The notes under the pieces were generated by a model. That model was not told where the DNA came from, ran no database searches, and worked only from the letters and a program-made list of their open reading frames with translations. DNA of 64,000 nucleotides from Halichoerus grypus. Taxonomy: Eukaryota; Chordata; Mammalia; Carnivora; Phocidae. The stretch lies in contig NC_135720.1 of NCBI RefSeq assembly GCF_964656455.1, positions 100,204,696-100,268,695 of the forward strand, given 5' to 3'. The translations under genes and the position numbers were made by a program. The number at the start of each line of letters is the position of its first letter. The stretch's first letter is position 1. Below, piece after piece: positions 50,212 to 63,060 of this stretch.

Positions 50212-50640
50212 TTTGTAATCTCAGGAGCTTCCCGGATGAAACATGAAATTGGCCCCTATACTTGGAGGGCAGGGAGAGACTGAAGAAGAGGCAGACCACT
50301 TCAGATTGGTAGGTGGTAGTTTTAATAAGCAAGGGAACTTACTTATGAGGCTTGTTTTGGGTAGCTGCAAGATGGGTTGTTCTCCATACCTGCCTGCCAG
50401 AATCTGAAAACTTTATATAGAGGTCTTAACTGGGTTTAGTCACGAAATTAGTCCAGACGGTCTCAACAACATCTTAATCTCAAGGCTATGTCCTTGAAAT
50501 GGCTCCAGCTATGGGAAAGGCAGGCATTCCAAGGACAGGGCAGGGGTGAGGAGCCTCAGATTGCCCAGGTCCTGCTCTCAAGTCAATTGGCAGTCACATC
50601 CTTTCCATGACCTCACCCAATAGACAATGTCAGTGCATGC
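50212..50640 (-). repeat. LTR-like block of an endogenous retrovirus relic, antisense
   Basis: Read on the minus strand it shows an LTR-like order: a CCTCC-rich upstream part, a TATA motif (ctatataaag, about 50,410-50,420), a poly(A)-signal-like tattaaaa (about 50,320) and a C/T-rich end. It resembles mammalian ERV1-class LTRs; the family name is uncertain. A related block lies at 52,190-52,430 in the same orientation. Confidence 0.5.
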
Positions 50641-52189
50641 CTTTTTGTTCAGTCGTGTGTATGGTTTTTTAAAAATTATTTCTGTTTTGACCTCTCTTAT
50701 GAGAGTTCCATTGAATGGGATGTATCTCATAAGAATTTTAAATTGGAAAAAAAAAATTATTGAGACTTTATTCAACTAAGCACATCCCAACTGTTTAAAA
50801 CTAGAAGTTCCTTTGTAACAGTGGGTCAAGCTAATTTTATTAAGAATACTGAGGTTAAGGGAAACTCTTAGTTTCACCTTACATTAGCTTACAGAAAATC
50901 TTTCTGTACTTTCCATGAACTTCTCTGCCATTTTCTAGTGCCTTTCTACATTTCTAGTTGCGTGACTTCTATAAGGATCGGCTTAGAGCAAATTCATTCA
51001 GAGTTTCCTAGTGGTACAGATTTAAGGAAAAAAAAAACTAGAAAGATAAAGAAGAATGAGAGCTTAATACATATATTTTAGGTAAATTTTTGGATAGAAA
51101 CTAAATCCTGACAGTGTTGATTTATATGGTTATTAAGGATGTGAAAGCCAGGTTATGGTAAGCCCTTGATCTAAATAGGAGGAATTAAAGATCATCAAGA
51201 ACAACATACCTAATGAAATGGAGGCCAAGGACTCTTCTGACCAGCTCATTCAGTCCTCCAAGGGGCCTACCTAAGACCATGGAATGTGGCTTTCTCAACT
51301 CATACTCTTTGGGGATTAAGACTATGGCATAGTGACCGATATCTATGCTGATTGGTTGGTGTTCACATCAAATGATCAGGGAAATAGAAAAATAGTTCTG
51401 TTGTAAGAGAATAAACTCTCCTTAACAATGAACATCTCGTGTGGAGGGAGAAGACAGCTGAATAAAAGCCTGTGGTATCCTGTAAAGATGAAGCCCTTGA
51501 TCAGAAAGAACAGACATGGAGGACACCCCGGGAGGAAGAACTGGAGCAGAGGTGGAAGAAATGGCACTTGTCCTGCGGGCCACTTGACATTTCATTCTGA
51601 GAAGCATGTGTTGGGATCCTCAATTACAGATGAGAAATGGGGCCCAGGGTGCTTAAAGGGCTTTTCAGCTGAGTGGTGGAATCAAGCCTTGAAACCAGTG
51701 GCAACACCAAAGTTCACTCCATTTCCGCAGACTGTCGCTCTGTTCTCCATGTCACTCCCATCCTCCTCCTCCTCCCTGCAGAACCATTCAGGACTCAGCC
51801 AGCTATTTCGGCGGGAACCAGAGACACTTGCCTCTTAGCTAGTTTTGCTGTATTGATTCAATTGAGATTTGTCTCCCATTTGCCCCAAGTATATAGAGAC
51901 TGTCCTCCCTCACCTACTGTGTTCTCTTGTTCCCTGCTCTAGATGACCCTTGTACCGAAAGCCTCTCATCCAAAACTAAAAATTATTGTCCATTTAGAGG
52001 CAAAAAAAAAAAAAAGCATTTGTCACTGATTCAGTTGCCAAAATGGAATTGACTCCTCTTGTCCATCAGGAATTAGGAGAAGGTGGATGTTTGTTAGCAA
52101 CTTTGGGAGTTCCCACGTTTATCATGGGGTATCCCAGACTTATCTTATCCTGAGCAAGACTAGTAGATTTCTACTATCTGCCATCAAAA
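50641..52189 (-). other. Degenerate interior between two LTR-like blocks
   Basis: No intact gag, pol or env signature was recognised. ORFs reach about 136 codons (plus strand, 51428-51838) but show no known domain. The stretch may be provirus remnant or simply host DNA between two independent LTR insertions. Confidence 0.3.
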
Positions 52190-52430
52190 TCTTAAGAGTT
52201 TATAGAGAATCCTTAATGGGATTCAGTCACATACACAGTCCAGATGGTCTCAGTAACACATGATTTTCTCAAGGCTTCATCCTTGAAGTGATTCCTAGTA
52301 TAGAAATAGTGGGTGAAAATGTACATTCTAAGGACAAGAGAGTGGGGAAGGAGCCTCTGATTGCCCGGGCCCATTTTATGGGTCAACTGGTGGTCATGTC
52401 TTCTCAATGACTTCCTCCAACGGGAGTATA
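52190..52430 (-). repeat. Second LTR-like block, partial, antisense
   Basis: Shares with 50,410-50,620 the ordered blocks ccagatggtctcag, tctcaaggcttcatccttga and gagcctctgattgcccgg. It lacks the R/U5-like end of the first block. Confidence 0.5.
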
Positions 52431-52599
52431 GTCCAGAAGATATAAGGAACTGACTAAAACACAGTGAAGAAAGCCCACGATACTCTGAATATCCTTAGAA
52501 GAAAAGAAAGTCCAGTTGTTTATTCAGGGAGCTGTGGATTGGGTACTACAAGGTCAAATGGAGCAACAGAGCTGAAATGAATAAGCACAGCTCCCTTGA

Positions 52600-52725
52600 A
52601 TTCAACTTTACCAAGGTATGTGACATTTACTCTTAGTTGATCCTTTCCCCTTTCCTAACAGATAAGAAAACTGACACTTAGAAAGGCAAAGTAACTTCCT
52701 GAAAGTTTCACATCCCAGTTGTGGT
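52600..52725 (-). repeat. MIR relic, antisense
   Basis: cctttcctaacagataagaa and ggcaaagtaacttcctgaaa are reversed MIR blocks. Confidence 0.7.
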
Positions 52726-52849
52726 GAAATAATGATTAGCCCCTCAGCTATCTGAGACCCTCAGCTGGCAAGGTAGAATAAGACAAGACCACTTATGTAC
52801 AGACACAGAACCTTTCTGAAGTCACACAGGAGACAGGTGATTATACACC

Positions 52850-53220
52850 ATAAAATGCAAACAATATGGAAATGTGTAGAGAAAATGTGAAAATCCTACT
52901 TCATTCCAGTCTCTAGATGTGCTCACTATAAAATGTTATATGTGTACCACTTATATATGTTTTTATGTTTTATAAGTGGGACAATTCTGTATTACGGTTT
53001 TGTGAATTGCTTTTTATAAAAATGTATTATGTCTTATGTCAGCATGTGTGGATCTACCCCATTCTTGTTCATTGTCCATGGCGTTTCAGAACTATGGTTA
53101 TGTAACAACTCTTCAATGGATGAGCATTTGGGTTGTTTCAATATGAGCACCAATCTTAATGTTTATTTCAAATTGAGTTTCGGGATTGGAATTGTTAGTT
53201 CAATGCTTTTCAGCATAAAT
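52850..53220 (-). repeat. Old L1M relic, antisense
   Basis: tttgtgaattgctttttata, cttcaatggatgagcatttg and ggttgtttcaatatgagc have reversed L1 order. Diverged. Confidence 0.55.
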
Positions 53221-54364
53221 ATTCATTCTTCTACTAAATAATAGAAGCCTCCACTCAGTGCTTTAAATTTGAAAGGAAAAGTGGTAATAGCATGCCAGCG
53301 TCGTCATTCATCTTGGTCATAGGAGAGGGGGTGAGATGGTCTTGCCTCAGGTGAGCCGTGGCCAGGTCATCTCCTTGGAGCTTTCTTTCAGATGGCTTTA
53401 TCTGTGCCCACCTCTCCTGGGATAGGTAGGGTCTTTACTGCCCAGACCTTGGAAGTACAAGATACTTCACTTATGGAGGACTGAAAAACCAGAAAACCAG
53501 TGCAAGCCAAATATGATTATTCTTTCATAATACCTTGAGTTGGAAATAAAAAGGAATTGTTTTGGAAACACACTTTGATCTGATATTTGTCTTTTGGAGT
53601 TCTGCAACTTTTATTCTCTGCCTTATGGAAAGAATCAGTAAAACAACAAGACTGACAAAAATAAGGGAGTCTAGCATTCCTGATATTTGGTCCAGGATTT
53701 CCCAAAACATCAAGATGATTTACTCATGATATTTTGAGCTTGTGTTAGAGACTTTATTTCATAAGGGAGACCCAAACTCTAAAGTCAGAGGCATTATTCA
53801 GAGAGTAAATGCAAGGGGAGAGAGTCACTATCTAAGTGGATTGACAGAATTCTCTAGGGCAGAGTTGAATGCCATCCAGCAGAATCCAACTCCTCAGCAT
53901 CAGCTCCCAGGACCTCAGAGTTAGGGATAGTTAAATACCCCACTCCCTGTTTGGCTGTCTCTTTAGTTCCTGAAATTTTGTTCCATGGAATTGCCTCCCT
54001 CAGCCAGAGGGCTTGACTGTGTGTCTGGGTCACTTATTTTCAAGAATATTAACTGATGTTTATGGTGGCACACACAAGATGCCATTCCCCAACCTCTCTC
54101 ACTCATCAGTTTCTACCTGTCTAGTCTGCCTGTTCTCTTAGGTTCCCTTTTCTATTCTTCCAAATGCTCTAGTTCCTATTATTTCTGTGCTAATAAGTGT
54201 TGTGTCTACCTATAATACATGTTCTGATCTCTATCATTTCTTCAATGTTACACAAAGATGCTGCTTCCTCTCTAAAACATGCCAATATTCTTCCATCTTT
54301 CCCTATTCCACTCATGGAATATTGAGCTGGAATATTGAGCTTCATATGCTATTGGAGCATTTAC
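53221..54364. other. Intergenic, no feature recognised
   Basis: Unique-looking DNA. Short ORFs on both strands have no recognisable domain. Confidence 0.5.
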
Positions 54365-54490
54365 TAATTTGTATTGTATCAGACTCTGCTCTTACGTGTA
54401 GGGACTAAGTCTAATTCACATTGATTTTCTCCACAGTCTAAAATTTGCACAGAGAGTAGATGCCCAGTAAATACTGTGGAATTAAACTTC
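54365..54490 (+). repeat. L2 relic, sense
   Basis: cagactctgctcttacgtgt, agggactaagtctaattcac and gatgcccagtaaatactgt correspond to the L2 3' end. Confidence 0.65.
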
Positions 54491-54959
54491 TTGGCTGATC
54501 TTGCATTTGTGGCCCCTGTCTTAGAATTTTTACATTTATTGGGTGCTAATTTTTCTTGTTTGCTAATTTCCTCTTCTCCCAGACCATGAGCTAATCTTTG
54601 GTAGTGATCTGACTGTGCAGCGCCTGGTTTCCCTGGCTCAGTCTCTAGTTTTAGCGTATCCATTCCAGTTCTAATTGATGTCCATGATTTCTAAGTCTGT
54701 ATACTACTACATTTGCAAAGTTGAAGGAGGCTTAATATGTGTTATATGACTAGTCTTTTTCCATACTGAGATTCACTTTCTTCATTGAAAATATGGAAAG
54801 TGTAATTTAATTTACTTTGCTAGGTAATGTGAAGATAAGTGAGATAATTTATTTGAAAGTGCTTTGTGAAGGGTCAATCAGCATACAAAATTATGTTATT
54901 AGTAGCAGTCAATTGTAAGCTCTTTGAGAGTAAAATTATCTTATCCAGCTTTATGGCTG

Positions 54960-55500
54960 TATGGTGGATTGTGTTGACTGCTCATCCAGCAGCTTTCTAC
55001 ACCCTACAAACTCCTTTGTGTTTCCTTGCCAGCAGAATCCTCATCCTGCTGTACAGGTTGAAAATGCCTAAATACTCTCTCTGCTACATCTCTGGCAGCT
55101 AGGATTTGGGCAGTGGATACAATTTCAGCCAATGAGGTCTGAATGGAAATCAGCTCTGTGATTTCTGAGAAATATTTAACCCCCTGATTAAAAAAAAAAG
55201 CAGGAAAATAAAATCCCGTTTTCTGCTTTGCCTTCCTGTGGTTGCTGGGAGGTATGATGGCTATCTTGCCATAGCAAGGAGAAAAGCCAAAAATGAGAGC
55301 CAGTAATCTAAGGATGGCAGAGTAGAAAGTGGTCAGGAACATGGGTCTCTGATTCTTGAGTTGAGCAACTACACAGACCTTACGTCCTACACTGCCTTAG
55401 CTCCAGGACTTCTGCTATGGGGTAGAATAATTCTTATTCTTATCAATTAAACTGGTTTCACTGCATATTCTGTTCCTTGCTCCCACAGCATTCTAACTAA
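54960..55500. repeat. Old interspersed repeat, family not assigned
   Basis: Text such as cagccaatgaggtctgaatg, gctgggaggtatgatggcta and cactgccttagctccaggac recalls a mammalian LTR or DNA-transposon repeat, but I cannot name it. Confidence 0.4.
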
Positions 55501-56099
55501 TATATACTTCTGTTGTATCCTTCACATGTCAAGAGCAAGTTCAGGTTCTTAAATACTCCCTGTTTGATTATAATTATATTTATCTCCATCTCATGTTTTT
55601 GCGAAATAAGCTGTTCTAATGAACTGAAGTTCTTGGACTCCTTGCAGAGGCAAAGAAATTGCACCCCAGGAAAACAAAGACAGATTGTTCAGATTATCTG
55701 ACCACGTTATTAGCAGCACTCCACAAGCCCAAGGCCTGAAATAAACGAGACTTAAATTGAAAGCAGACGTGCTGTAGGCAGGATACAAAGATTCGCTGAA
55801 AATGAAAACTATGATCAAGGCCATTACTACCAAATGTGGCTCTGCAGACTAGCAATGCAATGTTTCAGAGCCTTTTGCTCAAAGAGCCCCCACTCTTGCT
55901 TCATTGTGGTAATTGCTTGGTTCTTCTCTACTTCTCTCTTCCCCTCTTTCTTATTCCTGGGGCCAGTGTATCAAATGTATATAATTTCATGAGCTATATA
56001 ATAATTTAACTGAAGAAACACTGACCGCCAATATGCTCAGAAACACTCAAATTTGTGTATATGCTTTTTAAGGAAACTGCCCTTAGAAAAATCCAAGGC
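55501..56099. other. Intergenic, no feature recognised
   Basis: Mixed-composition unique DNA leading into the candidate element on its right. Confidence 0.45.
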
Positions 56100-56600
56100 T
56101 ATTATTGAAATCCTGTGTCACCCAAAATAATCCATCTAAAATTGTTTATCAGTCTACAACCATAATATAAATGGCATCAAATGCATTTTACCAGTTGGAT
56201 AACCTTCGTCATTAAAGCTTTGCTTTCTAATTCTATCCTAGCCAGCGATTTACTCTCAGCATGAAGAGGAAATATTGCTTGAATGACTGACAAATGCCCT
56301 TATCAAGTGATTTTACTGGTCTGGCAAAAGAGCCGGCTGGTCATTAATGGCTACAACAATTTTATGACCCGTGAAATTGCTTAGTAGTGGAGTGATGGTC
56401 CATAAGAACCGACCAAAGCGAAGGTTCTGTTTTTAACCACAGCCGGAGACCTCTGGAGCCTCTTTTCAGATATTAGGACAGAGCCCCTTCTGCTGAAAGG
56501 TCCCTGCAGTGACTGATGCAATTTCAGTGCCCCGAGAGCCCAGGCTTCCTTCTCTCATAATTGGTGTTGCTGCCGAATTCAGTTGTTTTATTGTCTAACA
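56100..56600. promoter_or_regulatory. Candidate conserved enhancer-like element in gene desert
   Basis: About 500 bp without recognised repeats, with moderate GC and several homeobox-like TAAT cores (gtcattaatggct, tcgtcattaaagc, ataattgg), a SOX-like acaacaatttta and a RUNX-like ttaaccacag. Such clusters are typical of conserved developmental enhancers. No alignment was available, so this is a candidate only. Confidence 0.3.
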
Positions 56601-57689
56601 TGGAGACTCACAATTATTCATTGAGTCTTACTGTTCAGTTAGGCGGAGGGAGGACACAGGTGTAAGCAGGAAGGTGTGAAACCAGGAAACATAGATGAGA
56701 GTGAGAAAAGACTCATTGACTTGAGTCTAAAAGTGCGCACAACAGAGCAATCTTCAGTGCCCAGGGCTGGGTGGTGAGAGAACTCTTGAGAGAACTCGCG
56801 AGAACTCCTACCGTTGTGAACTTGGATTTGCATATGGAAAGACTGACATCCAAGGGATTTGGGGTTACTGGCAGTGGGTCCCCAATAGTGGTAGCCTCTC
56901 AGGCACCTCAGGTCATTTCAGCTCATCTGTGACAGTGAAGAGAACAGGTTGACTGCTGCCTTGATATGAAGTGTGCCGATGTTGGAAGACTCGCAGTTGC
57001 AGTAGCAGAAGTGGCCAGGAGAGGTCAGCATTCAAAAAGACATGGGAGGACTCAGCCCTGGGAAAGCTGTGACAGCCCCAAGCAATTCAGAAAGGGTCGG
57101 TATCTGTGACACCGACCAAAGGAAGAAAAGGTGTAGTTTTCTCTCACGGATTTGAGCATGAGATAGTTGCTTTTGTAAGTACAGCATGGTAGGATGGCTG
57201 TGGGCCCAGTCTTTTCCTTCCTGGTCCAAGACTAGTTAAATTTGTTTTCTTTATAATCAGCTATTTCCTGCTACCTCTAATTCTCGAAATTTATATTCTT
57301 TTCCTTATCTTTCTGTTATTAATGGCTAGCACTTTACATAGTATTTATGTATGTCTTCTGGCACACATGTACGCACACATATAAGACAAACATACAAAGA
57401 AGCACGTACCTGTTTGTACATAACACAATTAGATTTTTTTCTGACAGTGTTTATTCTAAAATTTCCAATTAATATCATGTTACTTTGTCATGCCATTAAA
57501 TACTTTTGGAAAATCTAACTGTTAACGACTGCTGCCTATTCTATTAACAGGATATAAGTAATTCATGTAACTACTCCACCATTGAGCTTTTCTACTGTTT
57601 AGTGTGGGGTCTGCTTGACCTCAGTGACGTCTTCCTTAAGGAGAGGCAAGCTAACATGCTTTCTGTACTTTGAGGACACAAGATTGAGG
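56601..57689. other. Intergenic, no feature recognised
   Basis: Includes a local iteration gagagaactc / gagagaactcgcgagaactc near 56,776-56,806 and a few CpGs. No gene. Confidence 0.45.
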
Positions 57690-57935
57690 AAGAAACCTAG
57701 TATAGTAGAAACTGCCTGGGATCTATGCTTAGCAGATTTGTATTTCCATCCATACTCCACCTTTTCTTAGACAAACGTTTAACCTATTTTACCCAGCTTT
57801 CTCACATGTAAAAACAGGATTAATAATATATATAGTTTATATGGTTATTATTATTATTAAGTTGTAAGATTATAAGGTTATTATAGAAATGAGCTAAACC
57901 TTGAGAAAGCAATGGCACTTAGAAAGTGGTAAAAA
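57690..57935 (+). repeat. MIR relic, sense
   Basis: gaaactgcctgggatctatg, acctattttacccagctttc, tcacatgtaaaaacaggatt and taatggcactt-like ends follow MIR order. Confidence 0.75.
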
Positions 57936-58041
57936 AGTATATTCTAAGGATTACAAGGACTTCTCCTTTCCTAAGCAAATCATTAGAAGAGGACAAAAAC
58001 CAAGCAGCAATAATACCCACACCAGTGAGTGTTCCTGGTCA

Positions 58042-58070
58042 CAAAAAAAAAAAAAAAAAGAAAGAAAGAA
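58042..58070. repeat. Poly-A / (GAAA)n tract
   Basis: About 17 A residues then gaaagaaagaaa; no SINE body precedes it. Confidence 0.8.
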
Positions 58071-58289
58071 ACCAGCTCTAACTAAATGGAATTTATTGAG
58101 AGGCCACTGGACACTGGTCTCCAGGACATCAGTCCCTATTGTCACCAGCATCCTCATCCTTTGACACTCTGCTCTTGACTCTCAACTTCACCCCAGCTGC
58201 TGTGAGTAAACACTAATTCTTTCTTTAATTGCTTTTAACAATGTTTCTGTAGTTTTTAAAGTGTATGTTTTGTACTTCTTCTGTTACAT

Positions 58290-58995
58290 GTGCTCTGAAG
58301 TATTTTAGTTTTATGATGCTATCTTAAATGAATTGTTTCCTTAATTTAATTTTCAGATTGTTTATTGCTAGTATATAGAAACTCACTTGGTTTTTGTATA
58401 TTGATCCTGTTTGTACCTTGCAGAGTTGCTGAATGCATTTATTAGTTCATTTGTATTTTTAGTAGATTTCTTAGGAGTTTCTATATGCATGTTATCTGGA
58501 AATGGAGATAGTTTTATTTGTTCCTTTCCAATCTGGTTCCCTTTTCCCCCCCTTTTTCTTTCTTAGCTATCCTGGCTAGAACCCCCAATACAACATTAAA
58601 TAGAAGTGGCAAGAGTGGACATATTCATCTTGTTCCTGTTCTTAGGGGAAAGGCATTAAGTCTTTCACAATTAATTATTATAGTAGCTTAGTTTTTCCAT
58701 AGATGCCATTTGTCAGCTTGAGACAGTTTCCTTCTATTCCTAGTTTGTTGAGTGTTTTTTTTTTAATCATAAAAAGGTACTGGATTTTGTGAAATGTTTA
58801 GTTTGTTTTTGTTTGTTTTGTTTTTTCTTCCTCCATCTGTTGAGATGATCATATGGCTTTTGTCCTTTATTGATTTTGGTGTATTACATTGATTGATTTT
58901 CATGTGTCAAACTATTTGGTTATGGTGTACAATTCCTCTTATATATTGTGGATTCTATTTGCTAGGATTTTATTGAGGTCCCAATTTTCTCTGAA
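58290..58995 (-). repeat. L1 ORF2 (reverse transcriptase region) relic, antisense
   Basis: Reversed L1 text: ttgtaccttgcagagttgct, agctatcctggctagaaccc, agaagtggcaagagtggaca and gatgatcatatggcttttgt. Frames are broken by stops and indels; no intact ORF. Confidence 0.85.
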
Positions 58996-59099
58996 TTATT
59001 TTGTATTACTCTTTCAAGGTTCAGAGGCTCAAATTCTCATTTGGAATGTCTGTTGGCTGATGCTATGTCAGATGCATAAGCTGCAGCTGCCAGAGAGCT

Positions 59100-59150
59100 G
59101 GGAAACACGGTGTTTGTTTTTTGTTTTTTGTTTTGTTTTTTTTTTTAGGG
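59100..59150. repeat. T-rich (TTTTG)n tract
   Basis: Repeated ttttg units and a poly-T run. Confidence 0.6.
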
Positions 59151-60924
59151 AGTAAGCGCTAGAATTCCACCTCTTTGAGATTCCCCTCAAATAGGAAAAA
59201 CTTTTTCTATACTAGCCATCCAAAAAATGACAAATGTTCATTGTAACATTCCCTCTAAACATCCACATGTGGAAGTTACTATTTTGTGTTATAAATTAAT
59301 ATTTATATTTATAAGCATACAGCATAAAATACCATGAAAGGGGCAGGGTTTTTGTTGGAGACGGTGAATTGTTTTGCATTTTCACTTTGACGTGCAGCCT
59401 CTTCAGTACCTCTGGGCTAACGGTGTAGGCTCAGGGGGTGCTTTTTGGTGGAATAAATATACTTCAAGTGCTGAAGAGCCTCTCTCTCTACTTTTCTTCT
59501 TAAAGCTATTTCCTGCTGCTGAGTGAAGAAGGTAACAACCTATCTCAAGAAAGTCAGAGGTCCCCTCTGTCCCCACTCGGCCCCATGCTTCTGTGTAATT
59601 CTTCCTCCATACACCATCCTTCCACCCTCAGCACACATACCCGCGTGTACGGGCAGAGCAGGCCTGAGACCCTCACCAGGGAGTCAGAGAGAGGTAAGTG
59701 CCAATCCTGGGCCCCTCTCGCACAGTGAGAAATCACCAATCAAGGTGCTCAGTGCATGCCTGTGAATTGATTATCTACGGTCCATGATTTAACACAGGAC
59801 TGCCTTCCCATAGCACCAAGGAGAGAGCACGACATTGCATACTGTGTTGGGCAGAACTCACTTTTGGTCACGGAACTACCAGATCTCTGAGAAGAGATTG
59901 GTCAACCTTCAGTTTACGCTCTACTGAGGGCAAGGCATCGCTGATAATTGAACACATAATTGAACACATGTATCTCTTGACGACAGGCTGATGTTACTTA
60001 CCAACTCGACTGTCTCCCAGTGTGCTATTCAGAGTGAATGAGCTCATTCTCTGATTGTAGAGGAATTCAAGCTAAACATGCTCTTACATTTTAAATTAAA
60101 TCCTGCATTTTTTTCTTGGAAATTAATTTAAAATGATCAGATACATGTTTATTTGATATAGGAAATGCTTCTGAATCTTGCTGGAGGGACATCAGATGAG
60201 GATTTCATCATCAAGATGGAACAGGGGACAGGGTCATGACTCAACCAGGAAGTTGCTAGTGACAGCTGAGAGATGATGATCGGGACACTTACCCTCTGGG
60301 GACAGATGGTGGGATTTATTGGCATCATCACATTCTGAAGTGAAGAATAGGGAAGTGGGAGGTTGTGAAAAACCCTTTTATAGTAATTTTCAGTTTCTGC
60401 AAACAGAGCCAAGTTCATGTTCAGGCCAATAGGAGGAGCCTGTCCATGGTTTGGTATTGGAAAAAAGTGAAATACGGTCTCTGAACTCTGTAAAACCCCA
60501 TTAGCTCTCTTTATTAATGACTCTAATACCATCATTAAGAGCCATTTTTGTGGGTTTCAGGCATAGCTCTTCAGTAATTCTCTTTTAAAGTTAAAATATT
60601 CTTGGGAAAAGAAACATGTGAAACCATAGTCAGCTTTTCTCCACTTAACTTGAAACATTTTTTTCCCCTCATTTATTTAAGACATTATTTGGCACCTACC
60701 ACATAGTATTTTCTTTGTAGTGTGTGTATGTGAGATAGAGGATACATAGACAAATTCTAGAGCTTTTCCTCTTTAGAGCTTAAAGTTTGGTTAAGAAAAT
60801 AACACATGTGCATAAATCACTTTAATATAAGGCACAGAGTGATGTATACCTTGAACAAAATGAAGGTAGATTTCAGAAAGGAGAAAAATTTCCTTTAGTC
60901 TTATATCCATTTACTAATTTAGAA
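59151..60924. other. Intergenic, no feature recognised
   Basis: Unique-looking DNA. A 128-codon minus-strand ORF at 60149-60535 shows no known domain or splice context and is left uncalled. Confidence 0.45.
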
Positions 60925-61280
60925 ACTTTATTCAATAAATATTTATTGAGCCATACTGTGTGCTAGGCACTGTGCTAGGCACATATGGAAAAAAATAGGC
61001 ATAGTCTCTTTCTTCATGGAGTTTGCAGTCCAGATGGGGGACAGAGATTAAATATATAAGTTCATCAACACATACATAGCTACACTTTGTGTGTTAGCTC
61101 CAGATAAAGAAAACAAACTGCTCTACATAGGAGTAATAAGGTGGCCTCAGTTATCCTGGGATGTTGGGAAAGGCCTCTCTGCCAAAGTGACATGTAAGTG
61201 AAGATCCAATATTGAGGAAGAATTAGCTGGACAAAGACCAGGAGAAGAGCAGAGGGAACAAAAAACAAAAATAGAGGAAC
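60925..61280 (-). repeat. L2 relic, antisense
   Basis: ttattcaataaatatttatt, tgtgctaggcactgtgctag and catggagtttgcagtccaga, then reversed L2 body with aaaggcctctctgcc. Confidence 0.82.
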
Positions 61281-61479
61281 AAAAACTCCATTGACACATT
61301 CTCTGAGTATAGTATAGATGTTGGAGAGATTAGGGCAAGATGAAGTAGGAGATGAGAAAGCCTAGGGAAGCAGGTACTGATGGACTGAGCAGTGTACATG
61401 GAATATTCTGGAAAGTGATAAAAAATACCCCACAAAAAACAGTGGAAGAACTTTTCCCTCATGACAGTGAGGTATAATC

Positions 61480-61605
61480 ACTAACCATGAGCCTAAAAAT
61501 GGAAATTATGTTCTTATGAGGATATCATGAGGGTTTAATTAATGAATGTGCGTAAAGTGCCTACTAAGTGTCTTGATGTATAATATCTCCTCAATAAATC
61601 TTAGC
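61480..61605 (+). repeat. MIR relic, sense
   Basis: catgagggtttaattaatga, cgtaaagtgcctactaag and ctcctcaataaatcttagct are MIR 3' blocks. Confidence 0.65.
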
Positions 61606-61796
61606 TCTTTTTCTTTCTCCTTTCTCTTTTACCTCATTTCCTTGCTCTCGTTTTTATTTCTGGATAAAAGAGGAGGCATAACTGGATGGCTTCAGGTGGG
61701 CATCAGGTGTTGTTGGGTACCTAGAGTCAGAGAGGTACAAAAATGGGAGTGGGAGTCACTGAAGGCAAGGTGATCATCCTGTGACTTTGGGAGGCA

Positions 61797-62010
61797 GTAT
61801 ATGCAGTGGTTAAGAGTGTGGAGGCCTTTGAAGTATGAAGCTTCACTATGGTTCCTGTGAGCCATGGGATTATGATTAACTAAGCCTCATGTGCAAATTT
61901 AGATGAATATCTACATCAATATGGTTGCTATGAGTACAAATATAACAAGGTCATCTATGTCAAGTATCTATCATGGTACCCAGCACAAGGTATAGTAACT
62001 ATTTAGAGCT
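61797..62010 (+). repeat. MIR relic, sense
   Basis: atatgcagtggttaagagtg at the head, actaagcctcatgtgcaaat and gtacccagcacaaggtatag at the tail. Confidence 0.78.
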
Positions 62011-62279
62011 TTGCTGGGAATCGATCCTTCCTAATTGATGCCCTGCTTTTTGTGTGTGAACTGCGCATGCCGTTTCTTCATGGATCCTTCTCCATGGGTG
62101 TCAGGAAACTCACATCTTAGTCTTACGGCTTCTAAGGTGCAATAGTACCAGGAATTAAATTTGGGGAAAGAATGAGAAAGGAGAAGGAATAAACAGGTAG
62201 GGAAAGAAGGTGACTTCAGAAGAATTGCTTAACATCCCTGTTTCAAAATTGCAGATGTTTTATTTAAATACATCTTTTA

Positions 62280-62770
62280 TATACATTTTTTATTTTAAAA
62301 CAGTTATAGATTTATAGAAAAATTGAGATGATAGTATAGAGGTTTCCCATATTTTCTTTATTATCAACACCTTACATTATTATGATCCGTTCATTAAAAA
62401 GCATGAACTATTATTGATAAATAATTATTAGCTAAAATCCATATTTTATTCATATTTCCTTGCTTTTACTGAATGCCTTTTTACAAAATTTTCTGGGATC
62501 CCATCCATGATACCACATTACATTCTTGGTCATGTCTCCTTAGGTTCCTCTAGATCGTGATAACTTCCCAGACTTTCCTTGTTTTTGATAAGCTTGCCAC
62601 TTTTGAGGGCTACTGTTCAGACATTTTGAAGAATGTCCCTCAATGTCTGATATTTTTATCATGATTAAATTTGGGTTATATGTTTTTGGAAGGAATACTG
62701 CAGAAGTAAAGTATCATTTTCATTACATCATATCAAGGGTACATACTATCAACATGATTTATCACTGTTG
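62280..62770 (-). repeat. L1M 3'-region relic, antisense
   Basis: ttatagatttatagaaaaat, ggatcccatccatgatacca, catgtctccttaggttcctc and aatgtccctcaatgtctgat match reversed L1M sequence, same family style as 8965-9215. Confidence 0.8.
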
Positions 62771-62839
62771 TTGAGGACAGCAGGTACCCATTTGAGGGGA
62801 CTGCAAGGGAACCAACTTTCATTGAGTAACTAGCTAGGT

Positions 62840-63060
62840 CTGTTTTATTTATTACTTATTTTCTTTATTACCTATTTAATGTTCACAATCACTTTAAGAA
62901 TTATGTTTTCGTCATCATTATTTTGTAGTTGGGGAAAATGATATTTAGAGAAGTTGAAAAACTTTCCCACCCCAGCATTTAAAATATAGACATAGTATTC
63001 AGAAGGCTCAGGTGTCTGATGTTAAAGTCTACTTTCTTTCTACTGTACCAGTTTGTCTTC
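62840..63060 (-). repeat. MIR relic, antisense
   Basis: taatgttcacaatcacttta, gggaaaatgatatttagaga and tctactttctttctactgta follow reversed MIR. Confidence 0.65.

Noticed and set aside
51428..51838. 136-codon ORF between LTR-like blocks, considered as a retroviral remnant gene
   Set aside because: It is on the strand opposite to the LTR orientation and carries no retroviral motif that I could recognise.
60149..60535. 128-codon minus-strand ORF in the intergenic region
   Set aside because: No domain, no splice context, no promoter and no family resemblance; chance length in unique DNA.
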